Origin: Loripinus fragilis
Lineage: Eukaryota; Mollusca; Bivalvia; Lucinida; Lucinidae
Assembly (NCBI GenBank): GCA_964019695.1
Contig: OZ026518.1
Coordinates: 75,199,912 to 75,263,911, forward strand
Length of the DNA stretch: 64,000 bases
Reading direction: 5' to 3'
A model generated the notes under the pieces. The model had not been told where the DNA came from. It worked only from the letters and a program-made list of their open reading frames with translations, and did not search any database. Position numbers and translations under genes: made by a program. Shown in pieces: positions 33,281-44,579 of this stretch; positions within the stretch are counted from its first letter, which is position 1; every line of letters starts with the position of its first letter.

Positions 33281-36200
33281 CTGAAACACAGTATATATAC
33301 ATTGTAATCAATTTCAGTTAAACCTTTTATTACTAGTGACCCTAAATGCGTACTTTGGCAAACAGTGAAGACCAGGATGAAATGTTGCATAATTAGGTGT
33401 TTCTCCCAAAATTCCAAGATGCTTACCATGATAAAAATAGGTTTTCGTGAGGGGCTTTGTGTGCAATATTTTCAGATTTGATTTTTGGAATGACGATGTT
33501 TGTTTCTTTGTGTGGATGTATGAAATGAAACAATTTAAACTGCAGGTAGAAAAGTGTTTCGCCTTGCTTTCCAAACATTTATTATAATGGATGCATTTGA
33601 CTTGCTACTTACAGGGCGCAGCCATTTTTTATTGAAGAAGCAGTCGCTATCATTCAACAATGTAATGATCACACTAACAAGCGCTCAAATCGAGCGCTCG
33701 CATTGTTGAACTCCACAATTTCATATGGAGACTCCTTAAGATAGGAGAATGAAATGGTTCTGGTCATGTGACCAAGATGGCTGCCATGTCCATATATGGT
33801 AAACTCTTTTAAAATCTTCTCCTGAGCCAGAAGGCCAATGACCTTGGGTCTTGGAAATTTAACCAATTGAACGCAAACTCATTATTTTAAAAGGTATGCA
33901 TATATAATGACCACATGTCCGACAAGACAACCATGCAAAAAAGTTTCAAACTTAATCAGGCGTTCATGAATAACGTTGCTGCATTTTTAAGTCTGGAAGA
34001 TTATCATTACGATCTTTTGAATACGAAAACACACTATTTGGGAGTCTTTCGAGTCTGAACATCTAAAATCAACAAATAACATCTGCGAAGTCTATTGTTC
34101 TAATGCTACTTGTACGACAAAATGAGCGTAAGAAGGCTTTTGGCAGGTCCCCACCATACCAAGAGTAATACACAAGGCAAAGATGTTTGGTTGCTCTCGC
34201 ATTATTGCTCATAGCGTTGCAAGACATTTTGCAGGAAAATTTATCGATGCACAGGATCAACACTACAAGGAAACTATGTCAAGACAAGACTGATTATTTA
34301 CACTCACACATTGACAGAAGCAGTTCTAGCTGGCAACTGTAGATGCTACACACCTCAACCTTTCATACCAGTGATAAAAAACAAGAATTGGTACAAATTA
34401 TTTTTATGTGTGATTTTTTATTTTGACCCCTTACTCATTCCCAACGCTACCAGTCAAACACAGTATGTTGCAGCTGTGTTTCAATTCAACAGATCTACTG
34501 AGAATTGCACACCCATTAATTTGATATGATTTGTTTTTACATGTGTAGGATATGTATTGGCGGAGATTATACTGATTAAAGTAAGTGTAAAGTTTCTTTT
34601 TTTGCTCAGTATATAGCAATGTATCATCTCAGAGAAACAATCTAATCAAATTAACACACTATGATGAAACAAAGAAAATGGCTCACAACTCACAGATAGT
34701 CCGAGCTAAAGAAAACCTCAGGTTGAGCCCCTGTGGGCCCAGCCAAAGATAAGCATCAGGCACCAACCAATCGATTAAAACTTTATATCAGGGTCGTCAC
34801 TGAGTCTGAGGCTTAACCCACCGTCGTGCAATTAAAGCTATAAACAGTGATTGGGTTAACAACCAGCCATACAGACTGTTGCATGATATCCAAGTTATAT
34901 CCAACTTTTTTTTATAACGTTTGATTATCTTTTTGAATTTATCTCTAAAATAAGGTTTTCCAACCATTATTTTGAATTTATTATAAGCTAAATCACCATA
35001 AAATACTGTCTCTGATATGCCCTGTTGCAGAAGTCATTAGCACCGTGATTATGCAAAAAATCTAGCCACAGTCCTCCAGATAAGAGTGCGTAATTGAAAA
35101 TTATTAATCTTATTTCTCAACCAAAACCGTAAATTGTGGGTACTCAAAAGAACCATCTCAATGATGGGTAAGAAAATAGTTATGACAATCTTATGCTCAA
35201 AAAATTTGTCTAACTCAACCTATGTACCCACATTCCCATTTCCAAAACCTCCTAGAGGAAGAGAGAAACCAAACAGATTTTAAACATGCATGGCCTAGGA
35301 AGGCTGTTTTGAGCCTAACCTGTTCAAAAATCAAATTATAAAAGACCACATGGGTCAAAGTTTTCAGGATTAATCCTGAATTCAGCATTTTGAGGCTGAC
35401 TTTCCACAGAAATGCTGAATGAAGAGTATTATAATAGCTTCTCTGACTTGTTTTCAGATTATTTAAACCCTTCACTGCCTTACCCCGAGCTGTGCTTGGG
35501 GTGAATACCGCTTTCTATACGCCAGTACCCTGAGCGTCGCTTGTGTTAACATATTGTTGTTTATATGCGTGTTGTTAGCACGATAATAGTCAATGGGCAG
35601 AACTCAATTATCCTTATCTGCTCTATAATGAAAGAGTTAACTTTTCCAAGATTTAAAACATAACTCCGCGGCCGAAAGCTTGCTTTTCACAGGGAAAACG
35701 GCCCTTTTGATGAAGAACTCGGTTTTTTTTTCAAAGATGGCAGGCGATCGTGGTATTAGTCTGTTGTGTTTCGTTGAAGTAGAGATTATTTTGGAAGTCT
35801 AAAATGGCTTTTACATGGATGACAATTGATATGAATTGGAATCAGCAATGGTAAAGGAGGAAATTCCTGTCATTCTAACATTTTTGAACTATTGTTTTCC
35901 AACCATACCAAAACAATGATGTTGTGAATGAAAGTAGACATTCATGTATTTTCAGCTGTTGAAAAAATATTTTTTGACATGCTATCACTAGAAAACATTA
36001 TTTCAGACATTGTACCAAATGTCTCAAACAAGCAGGAAAAAATTTGGTGTAAATTCCTACAGTGGTTATGATTTTGTATGAAATTATATGTAACACCATA
36101 ATAAAATCAAAATGGCCGTATTTCCCCCGGCATATTGCGTGCACTTATATACGGCAGTGAAGGGGTTAAACACAATCATTTAAACTTGAAAATATTCATT

Positions 36201-39200
36201 TTTGTAGGCTTCCTGCAAGTTTTAAAATTTGAATTTCTAAAGTTCAGGATTTTGGAAATTTTGAACTTTCACCCATGAGACCATTATTTTTTCACTTCCA
36301 CTTACCTGGACCAAATACAAAGGCTCCACCCTGCTGTTTGATTTCTCCTTGCCATGCCTGAACTTTCATAGCCTTCCATGTACTTCTTAACATACCCATT
36401 AAAACTCCTTGTTTAACATGTTTACTTTCTGAAAATATAAAATCTCATTTTATGTCATATCAGCATACTGTATGCCTCAGTTTTATATACACTGCTCAAA
36501 ATATTTAAAGGATCACCAGATATTTTTCCATAGGTGATAATGTTAACACCTGTCCTATAGACAAGCCATACATTTCACTAGACAATAAGGTAGAAATCCA
36601 GTTTCTTTTGCTATCTTTGCAAAGAGAGTCAAAGTATTGGATCAAAAAAAGTTTTTAACAAAACAATCACTGCTCAAGTTCTGGGCGCAAATTTTAAAAA
36701 TTTTAATTTTCTGGAAAATACTGTACAATTTTTGGATTTTTAATAGCGTAACCTAATGATTCCTGAAACATAAAAGGGCTATTGAATGTACAGAAATGAT
36801 GGTGCTGTGGTGTTTGATTGAAAAGTTCATCTTTAAATTTGGCTTTGAAAAAGGGGTATCTTTAACAAAATTCCATTTTGACATAAAGCGTTCCATGGAG
36901 ATTTCTGGAAAGGGATTACTTTATTCTCATCAAGAATCATCATCCTTCATCAGTAATAAACTAATCACATGACAAACATGTGTTTGCCTTATTAATCTAA
37001 CTCTGGCTATGAGTCGGACTATGGGTGCATTTGTATTTTGATCAATAGAAAACATGCAGTGTTCCTTTAAATATACTTTAATTCCTTGATTTACACTTTT
37101 TCACATATCAATTGCATATGGTATTAGAACACAACATTTTTTAAATATAGACACTTGCATAAATACTTATACATTTGTTTTGGGTGCCCAAAAGAGCCAT
37201 CTCATTGAGACAGTTCTTTTAAGTACCCACAACATATGTTTTGGTTGAGAAATAAGAAAAAATATTTTTCTGTTACGCACTCTTTACTAAAGGCCTGATT
37301 GATATTACAATTTTTACACCTACTGGGACATAATCTGGCTAAACTAGTCCTCCATATATGAGAGTGTGAACTCATTTTTCTTATTTCTTAACCAAAACAC
37401 ATGTTGTGTGTACTCAAAAGAACTGTCTCAAAGAGACGGTTCTTTCAGCACCCAAAACAAATGTTAAAACTGATGGATAAGAAAATATTCACAGTTTAAC
37501 CCTTAAAGCGCCAAGAAAAAAATGCATCTGAAAATGTTGTCTGCTGAAGTTGTCTGCTGCAAATAATTGCCTAACTTTACTGTTATATTAAGTATAGAAG
37601 CAAACATTTTGGACCCAGAACAGACTGCTCCTATAGGAGCAGTCTGATCTGGGTCCACACTGTTTGCCATAGAGGCTTCTTAAACATTTCAGCAGATGAA
37701 AAAAGCAGATGACTTTTGTTGCGATAGGCGCAATAATGGTTAAATACTTACTTTTTACATCTACTGGAGTATAATCAGTACCAAGCTTTAATGCAGAATA
37801 CACTTCTCTGTCTGGGTCACAATATAGTGTATACTGTAGGCCTGTTTCTTTCTTGAAATCCTGAAAAATAATGAAGATACCGGTCAAGAGCCAGTTGTAT
37901 TAATTTGTCATTAGCCTAACTCAGGTGGAAATGCCACCTTATAATTATTTATGAATATTTTACCAGATGACTATGTTTCTAATGAAAAGTTAGAAAGAAA
38001 ATCACAAGATTTAATCACTAATGCTTACGGTTTATTGCTACTAGATTTTCTAAAGCAATCTGTACTGAGAATTGCTACGGGTAAGGTCTGTGACGACAAA
38101 AATACTGGTGCGGTAAGTTATGTTGGTAGTGGAGGAAATCTAATAACTTATCTTTGTCGAAAACAAGGAAATGTGTCACAAAAGTCGTCTGCTGTAGTCG
38201 TGATTGGCTCTTTAATGGTTCAAGATGTAATTTTATCATAATTGAAATATTTTCTTACCGGAATATACTTGTAAGGTGCTGGACCAATAATGACTAGTCT
38301 AACATCAGCTTCTTGTAAATATTCAAGAGGTATCAATGATATATCTTCTACATAATCTTTAGTAATAAAATCTAAGAAATGCTGAAAAAAGAATGAAATC
38401 AGTTCCATAATAGACATATTATACCAATGATCAAACTATCACTTGAATTTGTCAAAGATTCAATTTTTCAAACCTTCATCTACATAATATACATGTAGCC
38501 ATACTTTATGTATATGCAAGTACATTTGAGCCATTACATGAGATTTCCAACAGTGTGGTATGTGTGACCAGCAAAGCCTCAAATCAGCCTGCATACGTAC
38601 TTCACAAGAGACCCGCAGTGTTCATGATTTTATGAACATTCCAAAAATCAAATTTATTGCTTATACGAGGGGTGATCAGAAAGTTCGCGGAAAATAGTCG
38701 TCATTTCTACATCGTTTGATCAATAGAGCTGGAATTACAGCACATAATAATGCAACACATATGCAGTTGATCGGTCACAATATGCTTGAAGTAAGTCATC
38801 TACGTGCGTCACAGCTGTCGTCAAGGCAACGCTATATAGCGCAAACCGGCCCAGTTTACGTTGGATTTTGACGCTTTACTAAACAACCAGTTAAAAATCA
38901 ACGTTTTGTAAAAGTTTGTTATGTTGTGATAGCCCATATTGCGCTCCATGTATATTTAATGACATATTTATTCCTCTTCTATGCAAACTTTCAAAGATTT
39001 ATATCAAATCGATGGTGATCTAAATCGAACGAATAACAGTACTGTCAAAAGGCAAAGAATTCATCTTCTATGAACCAATTGCTTGTTTTGCCATGTCAAT
39101 TGTTTAAAATAAACTATCTACACTTTTTAGAATACACCTTTTTTCAGGACAGTAGATCTAATACTGATAGTTCAGTCCAATATTATGATTAGTGTGATGA

Positions 39201-42200
39201 ACACTAACAAGAAAATTAAGTTTTTTATTTAAAATTTTCAAAAACGCGAAAAAATGACGCATTTTAGCCTGGCCTTCAGACTGAAACCTATTAATTTGAA
39301 TGCATAGCGCAGCGGAAAAACATAAAAACCTCATGTAATGTTCAAAGAATAACGGAACATTACTTTCCGTTAAAAATACAGATCAATTCAAGCACAACTA
39401 CAAGTTTTAGCCCTGAGAAGCAACCCAGGGGTACAAATGGGCCGCTCCAGCGAAATGACGTCACAGCGGCGCCTCGTGCTCATACATCTGACGTCACATT
39501 TTCTAAATTTCAATTTCAGTCAACTTGCTATGAATGCTAGTTCAAACCTACGAATTTTCATTGCAATCGATAAAAGCAATATGATTTAATAGCATTTTTC
39601 CGCTAACTTTCTGATCACCCCTCGTATTTACATTTTATTATAATATAAAATATAGAAATTATTTAAAATTTAGGAAACAAAACAGTTTTGGATTTAATAT
39701 GTAATTGTATTAACAGTTTTGTTGGAGGGTAAAACAGAAAAGAGGGCTTAGGGCTCTGGATCGCTCACCTGAGTCCTGGCACATGCTTAGGAGATATGAT
39801 TTAAAAGATATTTCTGTTTTTAGCTCTGGTAGCCATGTTGTTCAGCCAAGCTGAACCTTTTGATCAATTTGGGTAGAGGGCAAGATGAGGGCCATTTCTG
39901 TGAAATTATTTTGATTTTGGACCAGTGGTTCGGAAGATTTCATTTGAAGATATTTCTTATCTATAGCTCTGCCAACCCCTTTTTCGGTGGAGCAAAACCA
40001 TTTGTGCAATTTTGGTAGAGAGCATCAAGAGGAACACTTCTGTAAAATTATTTTAAATTTGGACAAGTGGTTAAGAAGACATCATTTAAAGGCATTTCTC
40101 ATCTAGAACTCTAGCACCCCTGTATTAAGCCTAGTGAAACTGTTTGTGCAATTTTGGTAGAAGCCATCATGAGGAACAATTCTGTGAAATTATTTTGAAT
40201 TTGAACCAGTGGTTCAGGAGGAAATGTCATTAAAGACATTTCTTATCTAGAGCTCTGGTAGCCCCTTTGTTCAGTGGAGCAGAACCATTTGTGACATTTT
40301 GGTAGAAGGCATCATGAGGAATAATTTTGTGAAATTATTTTTAATTTAGACCAGTGGTTCAGGAGATGTTGTTTAAGCTATTTTTCTTATCTGGAGCTCT
40401 GGGGGTCCCTTTGTTCAATGGAGCAGAACCGTTTGTGCAATTTTGGTAGAAGGCATCATGAGGAACAATTCTTTGAAATTATTTTGAATTGGGACCAGTG
40501 GTTCAGGAGAAGGTGTCATTTAAAAAATATTTCTTATCTGGAGCTCTGGCGACCCTTTTGTTCAGTGGAGTGGAACCATTTGTGCAATTTTGGTAGAGGG
40601 TATTATGAAGAACAATTTTGTGAAATTATTTCATATTTGGACCAGTGGTTCAGGAGATGTCTTATAAAGGTATTTCTTATCTGGAGCTCTGGTGGCCCTT
40701 TTGTTCAGGGGAGCATAGCTATTTGTGCAATTTTGGTAGAGGGTATCAAGAGGAACAATTCTGTGAAATTATTTTGAATTGGGACCAGTGATTCAGAAGA
40801 TGTCGTCTAAAGATATTTCTTATCTGGAGCTCTGGTGGCCCTTTTGTTCAGCGGAGCAAACCAATTGAGCAATTTTGGCAGAGGGCAATATGTGAAACAA
40901 TTCTGTGAATTTATTTCAAATTTGGGACAGTGGTTAAGGAGATGTTGTTTAAAATATTTCTTATCTGGAGCTCTGGTGTCCCTCCTGTTCAGTGGAGGGG
41001 AACCATGTATGCAATTTTGAAAGAGGGCATCATGGGGAACATTCATGTGAAGTTATATGAAATTTGGATCAGTGGTTTAGGAGATGTTGCTTAAAGAAAA
41101 AGTTTACATAGGACAGAAGAGGGATGCAAGACAACCGATCACAATACCTCACCTTGAGCCTTTAGCTCAGGTGAGCTAAAAAGCCAAACGGCCCGTGTGA
41201 ACAGACAGCCAATGGAGCAAACAAGAGGCTTGTTTTGCATATGTGACTCGCGTGTGCCTTGCTGTCAATCTCAATACCAGTGTCACTTCTGGGGAATGAA
41301 TTTGATGTTCGAAGTGTACTGAACGGACAAGTGAGCTTAGCAGCTGTCAATCTAATTCATGTTTTTTTCATGAGGCCAAGAATGGATGCAAAAATCTAAA
41401 GATTCATTAAAGGCTTGCTTTGAAAATGTAAATATCATAAATAACGCCATTTAACACCTCTCAGACCCTAATAGATTCTGTCCACTATGATTTTGGGGCA
41501 AACTTTCTATTGGGAAAGTCAGTCAGTCCTGAATTCCCGTGCTCTTGTATACTCCTGAAAACATTCAGGCATGTTCTTTCGGTATTGAGGCCAGCATTCT
41601 GCCCTTATCTTGGGTTAGAATAGTTAGTCCTATCCTGCCAATATTTTTGTCATGAAAATGTTTTCTGCTTATCACATCTGATGCAAATATCCAAATGCAC
41701 TCCAGAGAACTTTCACCATATGAACTCTAATTAGACTGCTCCATACTACAGTACAGTCTCTTTATAATACTAGCCATGACACGATTTCCAACAATGTGTC
41801 ATTTTGACAAGTGTAGATTCAGACGAGCCTGTGCAGCCTCCTTTTAAGCATAGAAACCTTAAATGAGGTTCGGTCAGTAGTTTAACAGTCATAGAATATT
41901 TAAGCGACCAACAAAGGCTCTGATCAGTCTGAGCATATGCACAGGCTGGTCTGAGCCTTTGCTGGTCTCTCATACCATATTGTTGGAAATCTAATGCCAC
42001 GGCTCATACTATATTTGGGGTTCATACGAATGAATCATGCTATAAATGAACTGTGTTATAAAGGGACAATTTTACAAAGACAGTCACATTCTAGGAAAAA
42101 GGCCATATTTCATGCTCATTTTGGGGTTCATATGAATGAATCATGTAATAAATGAACAGCGTTATAAAGGGAAAATTTTACAAAGACATTCTAGGAAAAA

Positions 42201-43448
42201 GGCCATATTGCCTATAAAACTTCTTGGTAAAATTCCATGGTAAAAAGATTTGGGAGTCACAACATGACTATGATACAAAATGTACATCATATTCTGAGTT
42301 ATAACGAGAATGTGTGTTATAAAGGGACAATGCTATATTTGCAATACACTAAAACCTGTCTTAAGCGACCCCTCAAAAATAGACAAAACAAATATCTTAA
42401 TGACAAACAGTAGATTAATGAAGGTCGAAAGTTTTGCAGAATGCTCCCCTTGGAGCATTCTGCAATACTTTTGACCTGCATTAAGCGATAATTGGTCTTA
42501 AAACCGATTTTTTTGCTTTTTGAGAGTGGTCGCTTTAGACAGGTTTTACTGTATAGGCTATTTGCAATATTGGCAGGCCTTTAGTTAAGAGTGCTTCAAA
42601 GAAAATTAATTTCCTTATTCCTCAATCAAAACATATGTTGTGGGTACTCAAAATAACCGTCTCAATGAGGCGGTTCTTTTGGACACCCAAAACATATTTA
42701 TGCTTAAAATTATGGGTCAGAAAATATTTACTAATTTACGTTCAAAAGTTATGTCTATCTAGACCTATGATATAGGCCACCAACATACAAACGAAGACAA
42801 TAGAGCCTGCAACAATTCAGGGGATTTACTGCCCTTTACTAGGGGCTGAATTTCTCAGCACCATTCCCAATCGAAAGTAGCCAACTTTTTTGCCAATACC
42901 ATGTCTGTTTTTCCCAATTAAGAAAAGTAAAAAAAAAAAAAAAAAAAAAATTTTTTTTTTTTACTTTTTTTAGAGACCACTACTTCTTATGAGAAACAGT
43001 GCCCATATCAGAATGATACTTAAAACACTTGTGCTTACCTGGTATGCTTGGCATAATGCAATCTAAAATAACTTGCTTTTGAGGATATATTTTGCTACCC
43101 TTGTTATGTTCTATGTCGTCAATATGTTAAGTAAATTTTTTCCCAATTTAGGCCAGGGGCTTTTTCCCAAAATTACTGGAAAAGGCCCTGCAATTATGAT
43201 CAAATGAACATCAGGAAAAGAGTAAACAAATTACTTACTCTAACAAATATTATTATTGTTTTCTGTTTCTTATATATGTCTCCAAATCTGATTTTATTTC
43301 CACAACCATCATAAACAAACAAGTCTCTGAACTTTTTAAAATCAATGTCTTCTTCAGGGGCCTCAGTCCTCGACATTTTCATGTCATCCACCTCGGCCAC
43401 ATTTTCCTCCTCTTGAGGTTCAGCCAGGTCATCTGTCTGGTCCGCCAT
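33153..43448 (-). CDS. PRXL2C: PRXL2C/AAED1-like peroxiredoxin-like protein, complete, five exons
   Basis: Exons in coding order are 43448-43239, 38381-38259, 37860-37752, 36428-36306 and 33280-33153 (693 nt, 230 residues plus TAG). All introns are GT-AG and phases close exactly. The protein has a ~35-residue acidic N-terminus, then the AhpC/TSA-like thioredoxin fold: GNKIRFGDIYKKQKTIIIFV, RHFLDFITKDYVEDISLIP, DVRLVIIGPAPYKYIP, YCDPDREVYSALKL, QQGGAFVFGPG and HYSHIDKDQADHASINDIL. Order and length match human PRXL2C (226 aa, from memory). Family members have CxxC at HFLCYICK; here D74 and T77 stand at those places and only C49 and C125 remain, so ordinary thiol peroxidase chemistry is doubtful. 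The other PRXL2 paralogues fit less well. Start: the first ATG of an open acidic leader. Confidence 0.9.
33700..33865 (-). mobile_element. Fragment of a pearl/Helitron-like element
   Basis: In reverse complement it matches 22960-23110: GACCTTGGGAC-like text, AAGATTTTAAAAGAGTTTAC, CATATATGGACATGGCAGCC, ATCTTGGTCACATGACCAG and CTCCATATGAAATT. A small hairpin AGCGCTC-AAATC-GAGCGCT lies beside it (33673-33691). Confidence 0.6.
35085..35180. repeat. AAAAGAAC-hairpin MITE fragment
   Basis: AAGAGTGCGTAATTGAAAAT, CTCAACCAAAACCGTAA and CTCAAAAGAACCATCTC belong to the family described at 12220-12430; one arm only. Confidence 0.5.
35349..36277. mobile_element. AACTTTCACCCATG-family MITE interrupted by a piggyBac-like element
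   Basis: The outer ends CATGGGTCAAAGTTTTCAGG and TTTTGAACTTTCACCCATG match 43516-43765. The internal 35467-36165 piece is an insertion absent from the paralogous copies. Confidence 0.7.
35463..36169. mobile_element. piggyBac-like element with TTAA target duplications
   Basis: TTAA (35463-35466) is followed by ACCCTTCACTGCC, and GGCAGTGAAGGGG is followed by TTAA (36166-36169). The ~0.7-kb interior has no transposase frame. The uninterrupted paralogue at 43516-43765 gives an approximate empty site. Confidence 0.75.
36306..36428 (-). CDS. PRXL2C: PRXL2C exon 4
   Basis: Acceptor TATATTTTCAG, donor GTAAGTGG on the - strand. The split Lys is followed by SKHVKQGVLMGMLRSTWKAM, then KVQAWQGEIKQQGGAFVFGP, ending with one base of Gly. 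QQGGxxxxGPG is the conserved PRXL2C strand-turn. Confidence 0.9.
36490..37085. mobile_element. Probable DNA-transposon remnant (CACTGCTCAAAATATTT end)
   Basis: ATATTTAAAGGATCAC near 36502 is matched in inverse by GTGTTCCTTTAAATAT near 37057. The CACTGCTCAAAA... start is typical of a Tc1/mariner-type end. No transposase frame. Confidence 0.4.
37160..37495. mobile_element. Two AAAAGAAC-hairpin MITE copies
   Basis: The first (37160-37300) has CCAAAAGAGCCATCTCATTG, then AGACAGTTCTTTTAAG. The second (37340-37490) has CTCAAAAGAACTGTCTC, then AAAGAGACGGTTCTTTC. Both carry AACATATGTTTT-type and AAATAAGAAAA flanks, in opposite orientation. Confidence 0.6.
37496..37743. mobile_element. Palindrome-core MITE, copy 3, next to a PRXL2C splice donor
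   Basis: It begins TTAACCCTTAAAGCGCCAAG and ends GGCGCAATAATGGTTAA. The 46-bp core (37611-37656) has one mismatch. Its edge lies 8 nt inside intron 3 of PRXL2C, directly after the GTAAGTAT donor. Confidence 0.75.
37752..37860 (-). CDS. PRXL2C: PRXL2C exon 3
   Basis: Acceptor TTATTTTTCAG, donor GTAAGTAT on the - strand. It encodes DFKKETGLQYTLYCDPDREV and YSALKLGTDYTPVDVK plus one base. It matches the Y-CDP-REVY region of the family. Confidence 0.92.
38259..38381 (-). CDS. PRXL2C: PRXL2C exon 2 (active-site exon)
   Basis: Acceptor TTTTTTCAG, donor GTAAGAAA on the - strand, phase 0 on both sides. It encodes HFLDFITKDYVEDISLIPLE, then YLQEADVRLVIIGPAPYKYI, then P. This exon should carry the family CxxC but contains no cysteine. 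Confidence 0.92.
38665..39629. mobile_element. mariner-like non-autonomous element
   Basis: The inverted ends CGAGGGGTGATCAGAAAGTT, then CGCGGAAAA, and TTTTCCGC, then TAACTTTCTGATCACCCCTC, then G are bounded by TA. These are typical mariner-type ends. The ~0.96-kb interior has no transposase frame. It lies in PRXL2C intron 1. Confidence 0.8.
39740..41177 (+). mobile_element. Pearl/Helitron-like element with ~144-bp tandem repeats
   Basis: The left end is GCTCTGGATCGCTCACCTGA; the right end is the imperfect hairpin CTCACCTTGAGC-CTTTA-GCTCAGGTGAGCTAAAA. About nine units marked by TCTTATCTGGAGCTCTGG occur near 39820, 39963, 40103, 40248, 40393, 40538, 40683, 40827 and 40967. The ORFs 40418-40777 and 40807-41046 are artefacts of the repeat. 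Confidence 0.75.
41182..41430 (-). repeat. Dispersed ~250-bp repeat, copy 1
   Basis: The reverse complement aligns with 59395-59640: TTTCAAAGCAAGCCTTT, AATCTTTAGATTTTTGCA, TTGACAGC, TTCGAACATC and CAAGCCTCTTGTTTGCTCC-type segments. No known coding function. Confidence 0.65.
42345..42553. mobile_element. TA-flanked palindromic MITE, copy 3
   Basis: Ends TACACTAAAACCTGTCTTAA and AGACAGGTTTTACTGTA; core GCAGAATGCTCC-CCTT-GGAGCATTCTGC. Same family as 10439-10646. Confidence 0.75.
42929..42970. repeat. Poly(A)-poly(T) palindromic tract
   Basis: About 21 A residues are directly followed by a T run of similar length. Possibly the centre of a foldback MITE or an assembly-sensitive tract. Confidence 0.85.
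43239..43448 (-). CDS. PRXL2C: PRXL2C exon 1
   Basis: It starts at ATG (43448) in the context ATATGGCGGACC on the - strand and ends at donor GTAAGTAA. It encodes MADQTDDLAEPQEEENVAEV, then an acidic stretch, then KKFRDLFVYDGCGNKIRFGD and IYKKQKTIIIFVR (70 residues). The ATGGCGGAC start context resembles many metazoan housekeeping genes. Confidence 0.9.
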
Positions 43449-43515
43449 ATCAACTCAGAATGAAGAACAGCACCGCCTAGTCTACTGAAACATATTTCAG
43501 GTGATTTAGTGTTTT

Positions 43516-43765
43516 CATGGGTTAAAGTTCAAAATTTCCAAAATCCTGAACTTTTGAAATTCAAATTTTAAAACTATGGCTACAAAAGTACAAAAATGGA
43601 TAATTTAAAGTTAAAATGATTAATTTCTTTGTGTTTAGATAATCTGAAAACTTATCAAAGAAGCTATTATAATCACCTTAATTCAGCATTTCGAGGCTGA
43701 CTTTCTATGGAAAGCCAGCCTCAAAATCCTGAATTCAGGATTAATCCTGAAAACTTTCACCCATG
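43516..43765. mobile_element. AACTTTCACCCATG-family MITE in the PRXL2C promoter region
   Basis: CATGGGTTAAAGTTCAAAAT begins 68 bp upstream of the PRXL2C start codon; the element ends CCTGAAAACTTTCACCCATG. It is uninterrupted, so it serves as the reference copy for the split element at 35349-36277. Confidence 0.75.
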
Positions 43766-44514
43766 TGTTTTCAAGATACATTGTAGCGGACCATAACACA
43801 GTAGCAGTAGTTTGTAAATTTCATGATTGTCATGCTTGGTTATTTCAACCATGCAACCACTAGGTTAGCAAATAGGTAGTTCATGAACTCAAATTTGGAG
43901 ATAGAGCTGTCATACAAACATTAACAATTTGCTGTAATGTAGAGTAACAGGTATTTTAACACTGATTGGCAGTTCGAGATGCTTAAAAGAGTCAAAGACA
44001 ATGGACATGATACTTGGTAAGTGTAAATTTCAAAAAAGTATTTCTTACTTTCAGTATGGCATGTTGTATGTACACATTGGAATTGACCCCAGGGGGATGC
44101 GTACTCTGTGAAAATACTACCAGACGCTTATCAAAAAGCATTAAAAATCATGATATTTTAATCAATTATATATCCCATATATCCATAAACACTCTACACA
44201 TACACTCTATAATTTTATAAACACTTTCTTTATTGAATGAAAATCATATTTCAAATAGATGCAGGGTTGCGCTTGGATTTGTTTCCCTTTCGCCATCATT
44301 TTCGCCAATCAGAATTTTTTGAACTTAGAGCCAGATAGTGCATTTTGTATTTAAAGCAGTTGACAGTCAGAATTTCTTTAAAATGGTGTATATTTGTTTC
44401 TTAACAAACAGTGCAGACTGAGACACTGATGAAATGTCACTGTATTGGTCTTTACTCCTTGCCAAATAAAAGTAGCTGTATTCAGAATGAAAAGGGTTAA
44501 TCAACTGTTACAGC

Positions 44515-44515
<1 letters not shown>

Positions 44516-44574
<59 letters not shown>
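44516..44574. repeat. (TA)n microsatellite
   Basis: About 28 uninterrupted TA dinucleotides. Confidence 0.95.

Positions 44575-44579
<5 letters not shown>

Noticed and set aside
40418..41046. ORFs of 119 and 79 residues
   Set aside because: They lie in the ~144-bp tandem repeats of the pearl/Helitron-like element, on both strands, with repeat-derived peptides.
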